Assembly: GCA_022653675.1 (NCBI GenBank)
Contig: JALCST010000011.1
Coordinates: forward strand, 19,946-83,945
DNA from: Bacteroidales bacterium
GTDB lineage: Bacteria > Bacteroidota > Bacteroidia > Bacteroidales > UBA932
Direction of reading: 5' to 3'
DNA length: 64,000 bases
Each line of letters starts with the position of its first letter. Positions within the stretch are counted from its first letter, which is position 1. A model generated the notes under the pieces. That model was given only the letters and a program-made list of their open reading frames with translations. It was not told where the DNA came from and searched no databases. Both the position numbers and the translations under genes were made by a program. Of this stretch, positions 1 through 10,227 are shown piece after piece.

Positions 1-1604
1 GCGTCACAGTATTCCGCCATTTTCATGAAGCGGCGTTTCCACCATATGTAGCCGTCGGAGGCCATCCTTTCCCAATTGTACGTCGGGAAACCCCAGTTCT
101 GCCCCTTGACTGAGAAGTCATCCGGCGGGGCCCCGGCCTGGCAGTCCAGGTTGAAATAGTACGGTTCGGTCCATGCTTCCACGCTGTGGGGGGTAATTCC
201 GATAGGGATGTCTCCCTTTATGGCCACACCGTGTTCGTGCGCATAGGCACAGGATGCCATGAGCTGCTTGTGCAGGTGGTATTGGAGGAAAATATGGTAA
301 CGCATCTCCTTGCCTGCCTTAACTTCTTCGTACATCTTCTTCACTAGCCTTTCGGAATACTTGGTGAATTTGCCCCATTTCGAGAAGTCTGCAGTGCCGA
401 ATCTGTCCCTTAAGGTACAGAATGCAGCATAGGGAAGCAACCATGATACGTTCTTCTTGTAGAAAGTATAGAATTCCGGTTCCGCCGTATCCGCTTCGCC
501 GTCCTGTTCGAATATCGCCCTGAAGTATTTGGTTTTCAATCTCAATACGGCTTCGTAATCCACTGCCGGAAGCGCATTCAGCCTTTTCCTTTCTTCTTCT
601 ATCCCGTCCTGGTCCTTTTTCTTCTTGTTTTTAGGCTCCTTCGGTTTCAACGTACCCATGAGCGAAGGGTTGAGATAGATCGGGTGCAGAGCCATAATGG
701 AGATCCCGCCGTAGGGGTAGGAGTCCGTCCATGTCAATGTTGAAGATGTATCGTTGACCGGGAGTATCTGTACAATGCTCTGTTTTGTTGCTGAAGCCCA
801 GTCTACGAGCTGCTTGAGGTCGGAGAAGTCGCCAATGCCCCAGTCATCCTTAGAGCGAAGGGAGAAAACCGGCACTGCGGTTCCTGCGAAACGGGGTTCC
901 CTGATCCCGAGGTTGCACATGGAGTATTCCATGCTGTATGTCTCGTGTACCTTGATATCAGGTATCTCGAATGTCCTGTTCCGACCCTCTTCCCAGGTTA
1001 TCTCACCGGATTCCGAACGTTTTATGAATTTGAATTCTATAATTTTGCCGATATTCTCGGCCGGAAAATGCTTTTCCCATTTGGCTCCATAGACAGGAAT
1101 CATCTCGACGGCTTTCGACGGGTTCCATGCCCCGAGGTCGTCGGCTGCGCCGCACATCAGGACAACCGAACCTTTTTCCACATTCGGAACCGTGACCCGG
1201 ACGATGAGTTCCCTTGAATAAAGATGCGTGGGTGTCGAACCTTTGCACTGGTGCTGGAAGAATACCCCGGCGAACGGGGTAGAAAGGAAAGGAGCGGTGG
1301 GAGTATTCCCCTGCCATTCGTCGCACAATACTATGTTTTTGGTTATCGTGCTTATGGCCAGAACTCGCGGTTGGCCGACCTCGTACATCGTACCGCCACT
1401 CCCGTTGCGTACCAGATATTTGTATTTTATGATCCTTTCCTGGCGCGACGATATCCTTATCTCTTTTATCCAGTCTCCGTTCTCTATGTATTCCATCTTT
1501 ATGGCGGACTTGGCTTCCCCGTTGCCTAATTCCGGTATAGAACCGCTTATGTAGACTTCCTGCCCAGGAACGGTGTTGAAATTTACTTTAAAAATTATCT
1601 GCAT
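1..1604 (-). CDS. malQ: 4-alpha-glucanotransferase (GH77) with N-terminal starch-binding (CBM20-like) domains; C-terminus runs off the window
   Basis: Reverse-strand translation from ATG at 1604 reads MQIIFKVNFNTVPGQEVYISGSIPELGNG... and continues open to position 1 with SKDDWGIGDFSDLKQLVDWA and DSYPYGGISIMALHPIYLNP, typical of Bacteroidetes amylomaltase. Adjacent to a Sus-like locus. Confidence 0.85.
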   Translation of the reverse strand, partial: MQIIFKVNFNTVPGQEVYISGSIPELGNGEAKSAIKMEYIENGDWIKEIRISSRQERIIKYKYLVRNGSGGTMYEVGQPRVLAISTITKNIVLCDEWQGNTPTAPFLSTPFAGVFFQHQCKGSTPTHLYSRELIVRVTVPNVEKGSVVLMCGAADDLGAWNPSKAVEMIPVYGAKWEKHFPAENIGKIIEFKFIKRSESGEITWEEGRNRTFEIPDIKVHETYSMEYSMCNLGIREPRFAGTAVPVFSLRSKDDWGIGDFSDLKQLVDWASATKQSIVQILPVNDTSSTLTWTDSYPYGGISIMALHPIYLNPSLMGTLKPKEPKNKKKKDQDGIEEERKRLNALPAVDYEAVLRLKTKYFRAIFEQDGEADTAEPEFYTFYKKNVSWLLPYAAFCTLRDRFGTADFSKWGKFTKYSERLVKKMYEEVKAGKEMRYHIFLQYHLHKQLMASCAYAHEHGVAIKGDIPIGITPHSVEAWTEPYYFNLDCQAGAPPDDFSVKGQNWGFPTYNWERMASDGYIWWKRRFMKMAEYCD

Positions 1605-1774
1605 TGGTTGTAGGTTTTGCTTTTTTCACGGCAAAAATATAGAAAAAAATATCGAGATTGATAAATTATCCCTCCGAGCTTTGGAAAAAGGAAAATGAAA
1701 TGGCACTAAAAAGAGCCTAGTTGTTAAATTTTAATATAAATTATATATTTACATTAAATTAATTACAAACCGCC

Positions 1775-2155
1775 ATGTACCTATTCTCCTTGACTATGAA
1801 TAACAGGCTCAATACTGCGAAAGGATTTCTCATAATTCTCCTATTCGCGCTGGCTCATGCCGTTACCTGCTTTCTGACTCACGGCACCAGGCTAGGTGAC
1901 GGCATATGGCTGACGATCCTTACCATTGCCATGGTCTTTTGCCTCATCCGATTTTACCACAGTCCTTTCGACGTCTTTCTCGGGCTCGCATTCATGGCTG
2001 TTTTCGCAGGCTACTTCCTGGGAAGCAGCGGGGCGAGGTGGATGTCTTGTGCCAAGCCAGGATGGGGAATATGGAACAATGTCATCGTCACTTCGGTTAC
2101 CACCATACTTCTAGGCACGGCAGTTTTGCTCGTGGTCCAGAAAAAGAAAAGGTGA
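1775..2155 (+). CDS. small multi-TM membrane protein of unknown function, overlapping the start of the downstream sensor kinase
   Basis: 126-aa hydrophobic ORF; its stop overlaps the ATG of the next ORF (TGATG at 2153-2157). Confidence 0.55.
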   Translation: MYLFSLTMNNRLNTAKGFLIILLFALAHAVTCFLTHGTRLGDGIWLTILTIAMVFCLIRFYHSPFDVFLGLAFMAVFAGYFLGSSGARWMSCAKPGWGIWNNVIVTSVTTILLGTAVLLVVQKKKR

Positions 2156-3195
2156 TGGACAATCCGCTGGAGAAAAAGAGGAATCTGGTCGGCTTTATAG
2201 AAATTTTCATAATAGCCGCCGTAGTCCTGTTGGCTAGGATACTGTTCGAATTCGATGCGCCCAAGGTCTTTTCCGAGGGAGGGGTGACTTTCAGCGCCGT
2301 TCTCCTGAAATTTCTGAACAATTATTCCCTGGTAATACTTGCGGTGCTGTTGGATCTGATACTTATTTATGTCATCACGCGGAATTTAAGCTACGGAGTG
2401 GCTCCCGTTAAGCGTACCCTGATGGAATTCGGAGGAATAGCCATCATTTCCATTATTATTGCGTTCCTTCAGAGAATCATGATGATGAATAAGCCTTTCG
2501 CACTCGACGTATATATGTTGATGTCGCTTATAGTGGCCTTTTTCATAAACACCATTTGCGTGACGCTGGCGGACCTGATATGCTACAACCGATGGAAGAA
2601 CAGGCAGGCTCTCGACCTTGCCGTGAAAATGCGCAGCCAGGCCAACTACAAGTACCAGCTCCTAAAGAACCAGCTTAATCCCCATTTCCTGTTTAACAGT
2701 TTGAATGTTCTTGATTATCTCATACATACCGACCAGAATCGGGCGAGCGACTACGTGAAGAAGATGGCCAATGTTTACCGCTACCTTTTGGCTATGGATG
2801 ACCGCACTACGGCCACTCTCGAAGAGGAGATGGAGTTCGTCAAGCAGTACGTCGACATGATGCACGAGAGGTTCGCCTCCGGATTCGACGTCGATATCGA
2901 CGTCGACCGATATTATTACCATTACAAGGTAGTGCCCTGCTCGGTGCAGACTTTGATAGAGAACGCGGTCAAGCATAATGTGGTGAGTGAGAAGAATCCG
3001 CTCCCGATATCCGTATCGGTAAAGGACGATTACCTTGTGGTGAGTAATCCCCTGCATCCGAAGATAGAAAGTTCCGGGAAGAGTGGGAAGGGGCTGGATA
3101 ACATTAACGAGCAATACAGGATATTGTTCAATGCCGATATAATAGTTGAGAAGGGCGATGCCGATTTTACGGTCAGGCTTCCCCTGTTCAGATAG
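2155..3195 (+). CDS. LytS/YehU-type sensor histidine kinase (His_kinase family)
   Basis: TM N-terminus followed by QLNPHFLFNSLNVLDYLI and ENAVKHNVV motifs. Start placed at MDNPLEKKRN, inside the longer ORF 1906-3195. Confidence 0.87.
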   Translation: MDNPLEKKRNLVGFIEIFIIAAVVLLARILFEFDAPKVFSEGGVTFSAVLLKFLNNYSLVILAVLLDLILIYVITRNLSYGVAPVKRTLMEFGGIAIISIIIAFLQRIMMMNKPFALDVYMLMSLIVAFFINTICVTLADLICYNRWKNRQALDLAVKMRSQANYKYQLLKNQLNPHFLFNSLNVLDYLIHTDQNRASDYVKKMANVYRYLLAMDDRTTATLEEEMEFVKQYVDMMHERFASGFDVDIDVDRYYYHYKVVPCSVQTLIENAVKHNVVSEKNPLPISVSVKDDYLVVSNPLHPKIESSGKSGKGLDNINEQYRILFNADIIVEKGDADFTVRLPLFR

Positions 3196-3211
3196 TTTGA
3201 TATTGTAAAAT

Positions 3212-4000
3212 GTGACCGATGATATGAATGTTCTGATTATTGAAGACGAATTGCCTGCACAACAGCAGATCCTGCGGTTGATGGCAAAACATTATCCGGA
3301 ATTGAAGATCGCCGGGATACTGGATTCCATCACTGATTCCGTAAAATGGTTAAAACTGAATACGCCGGATATCATATTCATGGATGTCGAACTTTCGGAC
3401 GGGAATTGTTTCGAGATTTTCAAGATGGTGGAAGTCAAGTCGATGGTAATAATAACCACGGCATACCAACAGTATGCCCTGAACGCCTTCCATGCCAAGG
3501 CGATCGATTATCTTCTGAAGCCTATCGAGGATACCCAGTTCTGCGAATCGGTGGATCGCTGCATGGAGATGATAAAAATCAGGAAGACTGCTGTACCTGC
3601 TGAAGAAGATGCCGCCCGGCGAGGGAAAGAGGCCTATAAACAACGTTATACGATTACCGTCGGAAACCAGATCGTGGTTATAGATCTTCAAAAAGTTGCT
3701 TACTTCATTTCTGAAAACAAATCCACTTATTTGGTTACATTTGAAAAGAAGCAGTTCATTCTGGACGAAGGGCTCGATACGGTCGAGCAGGAGGTCGATC
3801 CGGCACTTTTCTTCAGGATTTCGCGGAATTGCCTGGCAAGCCTGAATTCCATCGATAGGATATCCAAATACTTCAACCAGAGGCTTAAAGTAACTTTGAA
3901 GCCTGCTTCTAAAGTCGAAATGCTGGTTTCACGCGCCAGGGTCCCGCAACTTATGACCTGGCTGGAAGGAGGGGGTGGTAACCCTAAAAAAATTGAGTAA
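3212..4000 (+). CDS. LytTR-family response regulator
   Basis: Receiver domain (IIEDELPAQQQ, IIFMDVELSDGN, KAIDYLLKP) plus C-terminal LytTR domain (YFISENKSTYLVT...FFRISRNCLASLNSI). GTG start; ATG alternative at 3224. Confidence 0.9.
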   Translation: MTDDMNVLIIEDELPAQQQILRLMAKHYPELKIAGILDSITDSVKWLKLNTPDIIFMDVELSDGNCFEIFKMVEVKSMVIITTAYQQYALNAFHAKAIDYLLKPIEDTQFCESVDRCMEMIKIRKTAVPAEEDAARRGKEAYKQRYTITVGNQIVVIDLQKVAYFISENKSTYLVTFEKKQFILDEGLDTVEQEVDPALFFRISRNCLASLNSIDRISKYFNQRLKVTLKPASKVEMLVSRARVPQLMTWLEGGGGNPKKIE

Positions 4001-4131
4001 CGGTTTATCAGCAATTCATCCACTTTCTGTTAAAATTCGTCAATATTAGTTCAGCTTTATAGATTATATCTTTTTACTTTTATGTTGCTTTTAGTGTAAA
4101 AGCTTAAGCGAAGTTACTAAGATATAGCCTT

Positions 4132-5514
4132 ATGAAGAAACCGAAGATGAGCTTCTGGAGCATCTTCACCATGAGTTTCGGCTTTCTCGGAATTCAGTGT
4201 GGCCTTGCTCTTCAGAATGCCAATGTAAGCCGCATCCTGCAGAATTTCGGGGCGAATGTCGACAACCTCTCTTATTTCTGGTTGGCGGCCCCTCTGACGG
4301 GGATGATAGTGCAACCGATCATCGGGCATTACAGCGACCGCACGTGGTGTAAGCTCGGACGCCGCCGTCCGTATTTCCTGGCCGGGGCCATCCTCGCTTC
4401 CCTCATGCTTTTCCTGATGCCCAACGCATCGTCCCTTTCATCGTTCATGTCCCCCCTGATGATAGGTGCGGGCATACTCATGGTGATGGATGCTTCCATA
4501 AATGTGGCGATGGAACCTTTTCGCGCGCTTGTCGCCGATAAACTTCCTTCCGAGCAGAGAACGCTCGGCTTCTCGCTCCAGACCACTATGATAGGAATCG
4601 GAGCTGTTCTCGGGGCAATGCTGCCTTTCATTCTGAAAAATTGGTTTAACGTCTCGAATACTCCTCCGGTCCTCTCCACGGATGCATCGGGGGCTGCTTC
4701 TTCATGGGGTGCCGCTCCCAACGTGCGCCTCGCTTTTTACATTGGGGCGATAGTTTTGATCAGCAGCGTACTGATTACGATTTTTACCACCAACGAGGAT
4801 CCTCCTGACGGGAAAATCCAGGAGAGCCAGAAGAAAGAAGCCGGATTCCTCCAGATTTTCAAGGATTTCGGGCATATCCCGCGTACGATGATGCAGCTTG
4901 GCATAGTGCAGTTCTTCTCCTGGTTCGCACTTTTCTCGATGTGGGTTTACATGACCCCTGGAGTCGCTGAACATTGCTACGGGGTGACCGACCCTAACTC
5001 AGCCCTATATCAGGAAGCCGGAGATTGGGTGGGAGTATTGCAGGCCGTTTACAACGCCGTCGCCGCAGTTTACGCCTTCGCCCTCCCGTGGATAGCCAAG
5101 AAGATATCTCGCAAGGCAACCCATGCCATTTCACTGCTTTTCGGAGCGTTGGGCTTTTGTTCGTTCATGGTGTTCAGGGATCCGAAGCTCCTTATAATAT
5201 CAATGGTAGGGGTAGGTATTGCCTGGGGTTCCATATTGGCGATGCCTTATGCGATGCTGGCCGGGTGTCTTCCTTCCGGGAAGACCGGAATTTACATGGG
5301 CATCTTCAATTTTTTCATCACGATCCCGCAGATATGCAATGGGCTGCTGGGTGGCGTTATGGTAAAACATCTTTACGGTGGTCATGCGATTTATGCATTG
5401 GTATTCTCCGGTGTCTTGCTCCTGATAGCTTGCATTACGGTTCTTTTCGTCCAGGACAAGGACGATCCGGTACAATTCCTTGCTTTCAAAAAAAAGAATG
5501 TTGTTAGTAATTAA
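4132..5514 (+). CDS. MFS transporter, SLC45/GPH-like sugar permease
   Basis: 12-TM pattern with PLTGMIVQPIIGHYSDRTWCKLGRRRPYFLAGA; located within the starch locus. Confidence 0.87.
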   Translation: MKKPKMSFWSIFTMSFGFLGIQCGLALQNANVSRILQNFGANVDNLSYFWLAAPLTGMIVQPIIGHYSDRTWCKLGRRRPYFLAGAILASLMLFLMPNASSLSSFMSPLMIGAGILMVMDASINVAMEPFRALVADKLPSEQRTLGFSLQTTMIGIGAVLGAMLPFILKNWFNVSNTPPVLSTDASGAASSWGAAPNVRLAFYIGAIVLISSVLITIFTTNEDPPDGKIQESQKKEAGFLQIFKDFGHIPRTMMQLGIVQFFSWFALFSMWVYMTPGVAEHCYGVTDPNSALYQEAGDWVGVLQAVYNAVAAVYAFALPWIAKKISRKATHAISLLFGALGFCSFMVFRDPKLLIISMVGVGIAWGSILAMPYAMLAGCLPSGKTGIYMGIFNFFITIPQICNGLLGGVMVKHLYGGHAIYALVFSGVLLLIACITVLFVQDKDDPVQFLAFKKKNVVSN

Positions 5515-5559
5515 TTATAAACCAAGATATAACCAAAAAACCGATCAAATTCTAACTTT

Positions 5560-8500
5560 ATGAAAAGATTGATTACATTGTTAGCCTCGATTCTGGCTTT
5601 CTCTCTGACGTCCGCTTTTGCGCAGTACACCGTCAAGGGGGTGATCGTCGATAAAAACGGCGATCCGGTCATCGGGGCTGCTGTCCTTCAACAAGGGACA
5701 CAACACGGCACTGAATCTGATCTTGACGGTATGTTTACACTCAATGTTCCGTCATCATCCACAGTGCTTGAAATCAGTTTCATAGGCTATAAGAAGATCA
5801 CTATCCCGGCATCCCAGGCAACCCGTGTCGTCCTCGAAGACGATACGCAGTTCCTGGACGAAGTGGTCGTCATAGGCTATGGTACGGTAAAGAAAAATGA
5901 CCTGACCGGATCCGTTTCCGCAGTCAAGGCGGACGACATCGACAGGGGTGTTGTCACTTCGCCTTCCGATCTGTTGAAAGGTAAATCCGCCGGCATCGTC
6001 GTAACTTCAGGCGACGGCGCTCCGGGATCCGCTGCGACCATCAGAATTCGCGGCGGTTCGTCATTGAACGCCAGCAACGACCCTCTGGTAGTCGTCGACG
6101 GACTTCCCATCACCAATTCTTCGATCGACGGGGTCAGCGATCAGCTCTCGAGCATCAATCCCAACGATATCGAGTCATTCACCGTTTTGAAGGATGCGTC
6201 TGCGACTGCAATCTACGGTTCACGTGCATCTAACGGTGTCATCATCATCACTACGAAGAAAGGCTCTTCAGTCAGCTCAAAGCCGAAATTCAATTTCGAC
6301 TTCACCAGTTCCCTCAGCAAGTTGATCAGAGAGGTGGATGTAATGGATGCAGCCGAAATCAAGGCTGCGATGCTTAAATATGGCGGCAGCGAGGACTACC
6401 CGGGATATGCGGCCCTCGGCGATGCCGATACGGACTGGCAGAGTCTAATTTACCAGCTTGCCAAGTCATACGAAGCCAACGGAAGCGTTTCGGGAAACGT
6501 GAGCCTTGGAGGAAACAATACCCTGCCATACCGCATTTCAGGAGGCTACATAAACGAGACTGGCATCTTGAAGACTTCGGCAATGGACCGCGCGACGGCA
6601 TCCGTCAACCTCAGCCCGAAGTTCTTAGACAATCACCTTACCGTCAATTTGAACGGCAAGGGTATGTACATCCGCAACAGTTTCGCCAACCAGGACGCCA
6701 TAGGACAGGCCGTGGAATATGACCCGACACAGTATCCTCTATATTATACCGGCGACGGGGCGACCTACAACTCCACTTACCGCACCCCGTTTTCCCGTAC
6801 CGAAACTATTTCCGATTTCAACCAGATAATGAGCGCGAAAAAGTATGGCAACTACGGTTATTACGGATGGGGCACCACCAGCTCGCTGAATACTCAGTCT
6901 ACATGCAACCCTATCGCGTCCCTCGACCAGAAAAAAGACTTGTCCCATGCAAAACGTTTCATTGGCAATGCCCAGTTCGATTACAAGGTACACGGTTTCG
7001 AAGATCTTCGCTTCAACCTGAACCTGGGCATTGACTGGTCTGCATCCAAGGGAACGGTCGACGTTCCAGCCGGGGCCGAACAGACGGAGCATTCGCAGAA
7101 ACAAGCTGGTTCCGGGTACCATACGGATTACGTCCAGAACAAACTCGACGAGACCCTCGAATTTTACGGCGACTACAGCCACGTGTTCGACAAGCACTCC
7201 GTCGATCTGATGGCTGGTTACTCCTGGCAGCGTTTCTATTACGACAGCGAAAGCGAACAGGTGAAAGCTACCGATGGAGATCTTCTGGACCATCCGCTCG
7301 GAGCGGGCGAGCTCTATCTTGTTTCATTCTACGGCCGTCTGAACTACAATTACGACGAACGTTATTTCGTTACCGCCACGGTACGTGAAGACGGTACTTC
7401 CCGCTTTGCCAACAACAAATGGGGCTTCTTCCCTTCTGTCGCATTCAGCTGGAATCTGAAAAACGAGGATTTCCTGAAGGATAACGATATACTTTCCCGC
7501 ACGAAACTTCGTCTTAGCTGGGGCCAGACCGGACAACAGGATCTGAATTCCGGTTACTATCCTACGCTTGCCACATACCTTACAAATACCCTCGGCAGCT
7601 ATTACTATTTCGGGGACAAGCTGATAGTCCCAATTACCCCTCAGGGGTACAATGCGGACCTCAAATGGGAGACGACCACCACATATAACGCAGGTATCGA
7701 CCTGGGATTCCTGGACGACCGCATATACGGAAGCATCGACGCCTATTATCGCTTGACAACGGATTTGCTGAACAATACGCAGATCTCCGCAGGAGCGAAC
7801 CTGACCAACTATCTCGACGCCAACATCGGGTCCCTCGTGAACAAGGGAGTCGAATTCGAAGTGAATGCGGTGCCTTACCAGACCAGGGACCTTTACTGGA
7901 ACATCGGGTTCAATGCTACCTATAACAACAACAAGATCACGAAACTGACCACCAACGACAGTTCGGATTACTCAGGAGTTGCGACGGGGGGCATAAACGG
8001 TGGCGTCGGCAACAATATCGAACGTTACATGGTAGGTTATCCGGTAAACAGCTTCTATGTCTACGAACAGATATACGATACCGACGGAAAACCGATACAG
8101 GGAGCTTACGTGGACCGCAACGGAGACGGTACGGTCGACGACAAGGACATGTACTGCTACAAGAAGGCCGCCCCTGATTTCACCTTCGGGTTCAATACCG
8201 TATTCGAATGGAAGAAATGGACGCTGTCCGCTTCCGCCCATGCCAATCTGGGAAACTATGTCTACGACAACATGTCTTCCAAATACGGACTTATGAGCGA
8301 CTTGTGGACCAACAACTTCGTTGCCAACCGTCTGGCCGGTACCCAGGACGCGTTCTTCACGACCGCCCAATACTTTTCAGACTATTACGTCCACAACGCT
8401 TCGTTCCTGAAACTCGACAACGTCACACTCAGTTACATGTTCGACCTTTACAAGGATATGAAGCTGACGGTTTACGGGACGGCCCAGAACGTTTTCTGCA

Positions 8501-8604
8501 TCACCAAGTACAAGGGCATCGACCCAGAGATCTTCAGCGGAATCGACAACAACATGTACCCTCGTCCGCGTACTTTTCTTCTTGGCTTGAAACTTAACTT
8601 CTAA
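5560..8604 (+). CDS. susC: SusC/RagA-family TonB-linked outer membrane receptor
   Basis: Signal peptide, carboxypeptidase-like N-terminal domain (VKGVIVDKNGDPVIGAAVLQQGT), plug (VVIGYGTVKKNDLTGSVSAV), SATAIYGSRASNGVIIITTKKG, C-terminal GLKLNF. Confidence 0.96.
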   Translation: MKRLITLLASILAFSLTSAFAQYTVKGVIVDKNGDPVIGAAVLQQGTQHGTESDLDGMFTLNVPSSSTVLEISFIGYKKITIPASQATRVVLEDDTQFLDEVVVIGYGTVKKNDLTGSVSAVKADDIDRGVVTSPSDLLKGKSAGIVVTSGDGAPGSAATIRIRGGSSLNASNDPLVVVDGLPITNSSIDGVSDQLSSINPNDIESFTVLKDASATAIYGSRASNGVIIITTKKGSSVSSKPKFNFDFTSSLSKLIREVDVMDAAEIKAAMLKYGGSEDYPGYAALGDADTDWQSLIYQLAKSYEANGSVSGNVSLGGNNTLPYRISGGYINETGILKTSAMDRATASVNLSPKFLDNHLTVNLNGKGMYIRNSFANQDAIGQAVEYDPTQYPLYYTGDGATYNSTYRTPFSRTETISDFNQIMSAKKYGNYGYYGWGTTSSLNTQSTCNPIASLDQKKDLSHAKRFIGNAQFDYKVHGFEDLRFNLNLGIDWSASKGTVDVPAGAEQTEHSQKQAGSGYHTDYVQNKLDETLEFYGDYSHVFDKHSVDLMAGYSWQRFYYDSESEQVKATDGDLLDHPLGAGELYLVSFYGRLNYNYDERYFVTATVREDGTSRFANNKWGFFPSVAFSWNLKNEDFLKDNDILSRTKLRLSWGQTGQQDLNSGYYPTLATYLTNTLGSYYYFGDKLIVPITPQGYNADLKWETTTTYNAGIDLGFLDDRIYGSIDAYYRLTTDLLNNTQISAGANLTNYLDANIGSLVNKGVEFEVNAVPYQTRDLYWNIGFNATYNNNKITKLTTNDSSDYSGVATGGINGGVGNNIERYMVGYPVNSFYVYEQIYDTDGKPIQGAYVDRNGDGTVDDKDMYCYKKAAPDFTFGFNTVFEWKKWTLSASAHANLGNYVYDNMSSKYGLMSDLWTNNFVANRLAGTQDAFFTTAQYFSDYYVHNASFLKLDNVTLSYMFDLYKDMKLTVYGTAQNVFCITKYKGIDPEIFSGIDNNMYPRPRTFLLGLKLNF

Positions 8605-8625
8605 TCTTTTAATACGTAAATCATT

Positions 8626-10227
8626 ATGAAGAAATATATATTGCTTTCAGCTGTTGCGGTCGTTGCAGGATTAGTCATGACTTCCTGTGTAAACGACCTT
8701 AACGTTACTCCAATAGACCCGAACCTTTCCCTTCCGGACGAGGTGCTGAACAGCGTCTCGGCCTATGAACAGGTTCTTGCGAAATGCTACCAGGGACTCA
8801 GTTGCAGTGCTTCCAAGGGCCCCGACAGCGACCCGGACATTCAGGGTATCGACGGAGGTTTCGGCCAATACATGCGTGCCTTGTTTTATCTCAACGAACT
8901 TCCTACCGACGAGGCCAGCACTTGCTGGAACGACCAGACCATCCATAGCCTTCACGGACTCAGCTGGAGCACATCCGACGTTTTCGTATCGGCCATGTTC
9001 GCCAGGATCTACTATCAGATCGGCCTGTGCAACGAATTCATCCGTCGCTCTGAGGCTTCCAAATTCGCGGACAACGACACGATGAAGGTTTACATAGCAG
9101 AAGCACGTGCCCTGCGCGCCCTCAGTTACTATCATGCCATAGATATGTTCGGGAACGTTCCTTTCGCAACCGAAAAGAATTCCTTAGGTTCAACCGGTCC
9201 CGAACAGATAAGCCGGAAGAATCTTTACGACTGGCTCGTCGGCGAAATCATAGATTTTACCCCGGACCTCAAGGCTGTCGGGACCAACGAATACGGCCGC
9301 GTAGACCAGGGTTTTGGACACATACTTCTTGCGAAGATGTACCTGAACAGCGAAGTCTATACCGACGGCGAAGAGAAGGATTTCGGCAAATGCGTCACCA
9401 TGTGCAAGCAGGTCATAGGCGAATATCCTGATCTCCAGAAGAATTGGCAGAGCAACTTCATGGCCGACAACAACACCAGCAGCGAAATCATCTTCGCGGC
9501 CGAATCGGACGGCGTCAACACGCAGTCCTACGGCGGAACGAATTTCGTTATAAAGGCTTCCATAGTTTCAGGCAATTCGGAATGGCAGGATGCCCTCGGA
9601 ATGAATGACGGATGGGGAGGGCTTGTAGTCACTCCGGAATTCATCGATTCGTTCGACGACAAGGATTCCCGCAAGATGTTTACCGATGCGAGCGAATTCC
9701 TCGATCCCAATTCGGAAGACTATGACGCCCAGGTACATTCAAAAGACATCATAGACGACAAGCTTTTCACCTCCGGATATTGTTCGATGAAATTCACCAA
9801 CCGCACCAGCGACGGCGGATATGGTTCCGCCCTTAACTTCCCTGATACGGATTACCCTGTTTTTCGTACCGCGGATGCGTATCTGATGCTCCCGGAAGCG
9901 GAAATTCGTGAAAACGGCAGCGTAAGCGCCGACGGTCTCGCGGCATTCAATGCCGTGCATACGCGTGCGGGCCTGACCGCGGTGAATACCGTCACCCTCG
10001 ACCAGATCCTGAAGGAACGCGGACACGAGTTCTATTTCGAAAATTTCCGCCGTTCGGACCTGATAAGATTCGGCAAATTTACCACAAGCGACTATCTCTG
10101 GGAATGGAAAGGCGGAGTCTATGAAGGCGAAGCCGTGGATTCCCATTACAAGTTGTTCCCGATTCCTTCCGGAGAGATCAATGCCAACAGCAATCTCCAA
10201 CAAAACCCTGGATATACTAAGAAATGA
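8626..10227 (+). CDS. susD: SusD/RagB-family starch-binding outer membrane lipoprotein
   Basis: Lipobox VMTSC, AEARALRALSYYHAIDMFGNVPF, LKERGHEFYFENFRRSDLIRFGKF, FPIPSGEINANSNLQQNPGY. Confidence 0.95.
   Translation: MKKYILLSAVAVVAGLVMTSCVNDLNVTPIDPNLSLPDEVLNSVSAYEQVLAKCYQGLSCSASKGPDSDPDIQGIDGGFGQYMRALFYLNELPTDEASTCWNDQTIHSLHGLSWSTSDVFVSAMFARIYYQIGLCNEFIRRSEASKFADNDTMKVYIAEARALRALSYYHAIDMFGNVPFATEKNSLGSTGPEQISRKNLYDWLVGEIIDFTPDLKAVGTNEYGRVDQGFGHILLAKMYLNSEVYTDGEEKDFGKCVTMCKQVIGEYPDLQKNWQSNFMADNNTSSEIIFAAESDGVNTQSYGGTNFVIKASIVSGNSEWQDALGMNDGWGGLVVTPEFIDSFDDKDSRKMFTDASEFLDPNSEDYDAQVHSKDIIDDKLFTSGYCSMKFTNRTSDGGYGSALNFPDTDYPVFRTADAYLMLPEAEIRENGSVSADGLAAFNAVHTRAGLTAVNTVTLDQILKERGHEFYFENFRRSDLIRFGKFTTSDYLWEWKGGVYEGEAVDSHYKLFPIPSGEINANSNLQQNPGYTKK

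Noticed and set aside
754-1554. Several small ORFs on both strands between 754 and 1554
   Set aside because: They overlap the open minus-strand frame of the GH77 gene that runs off the left edge.
1906-2154. N-terminal extension of the LytS-like kinase ORF
   Set aside because: Overlaps the upstream membrane-protein ORF in another frame; a good start with TGATG coupling is at 2155.
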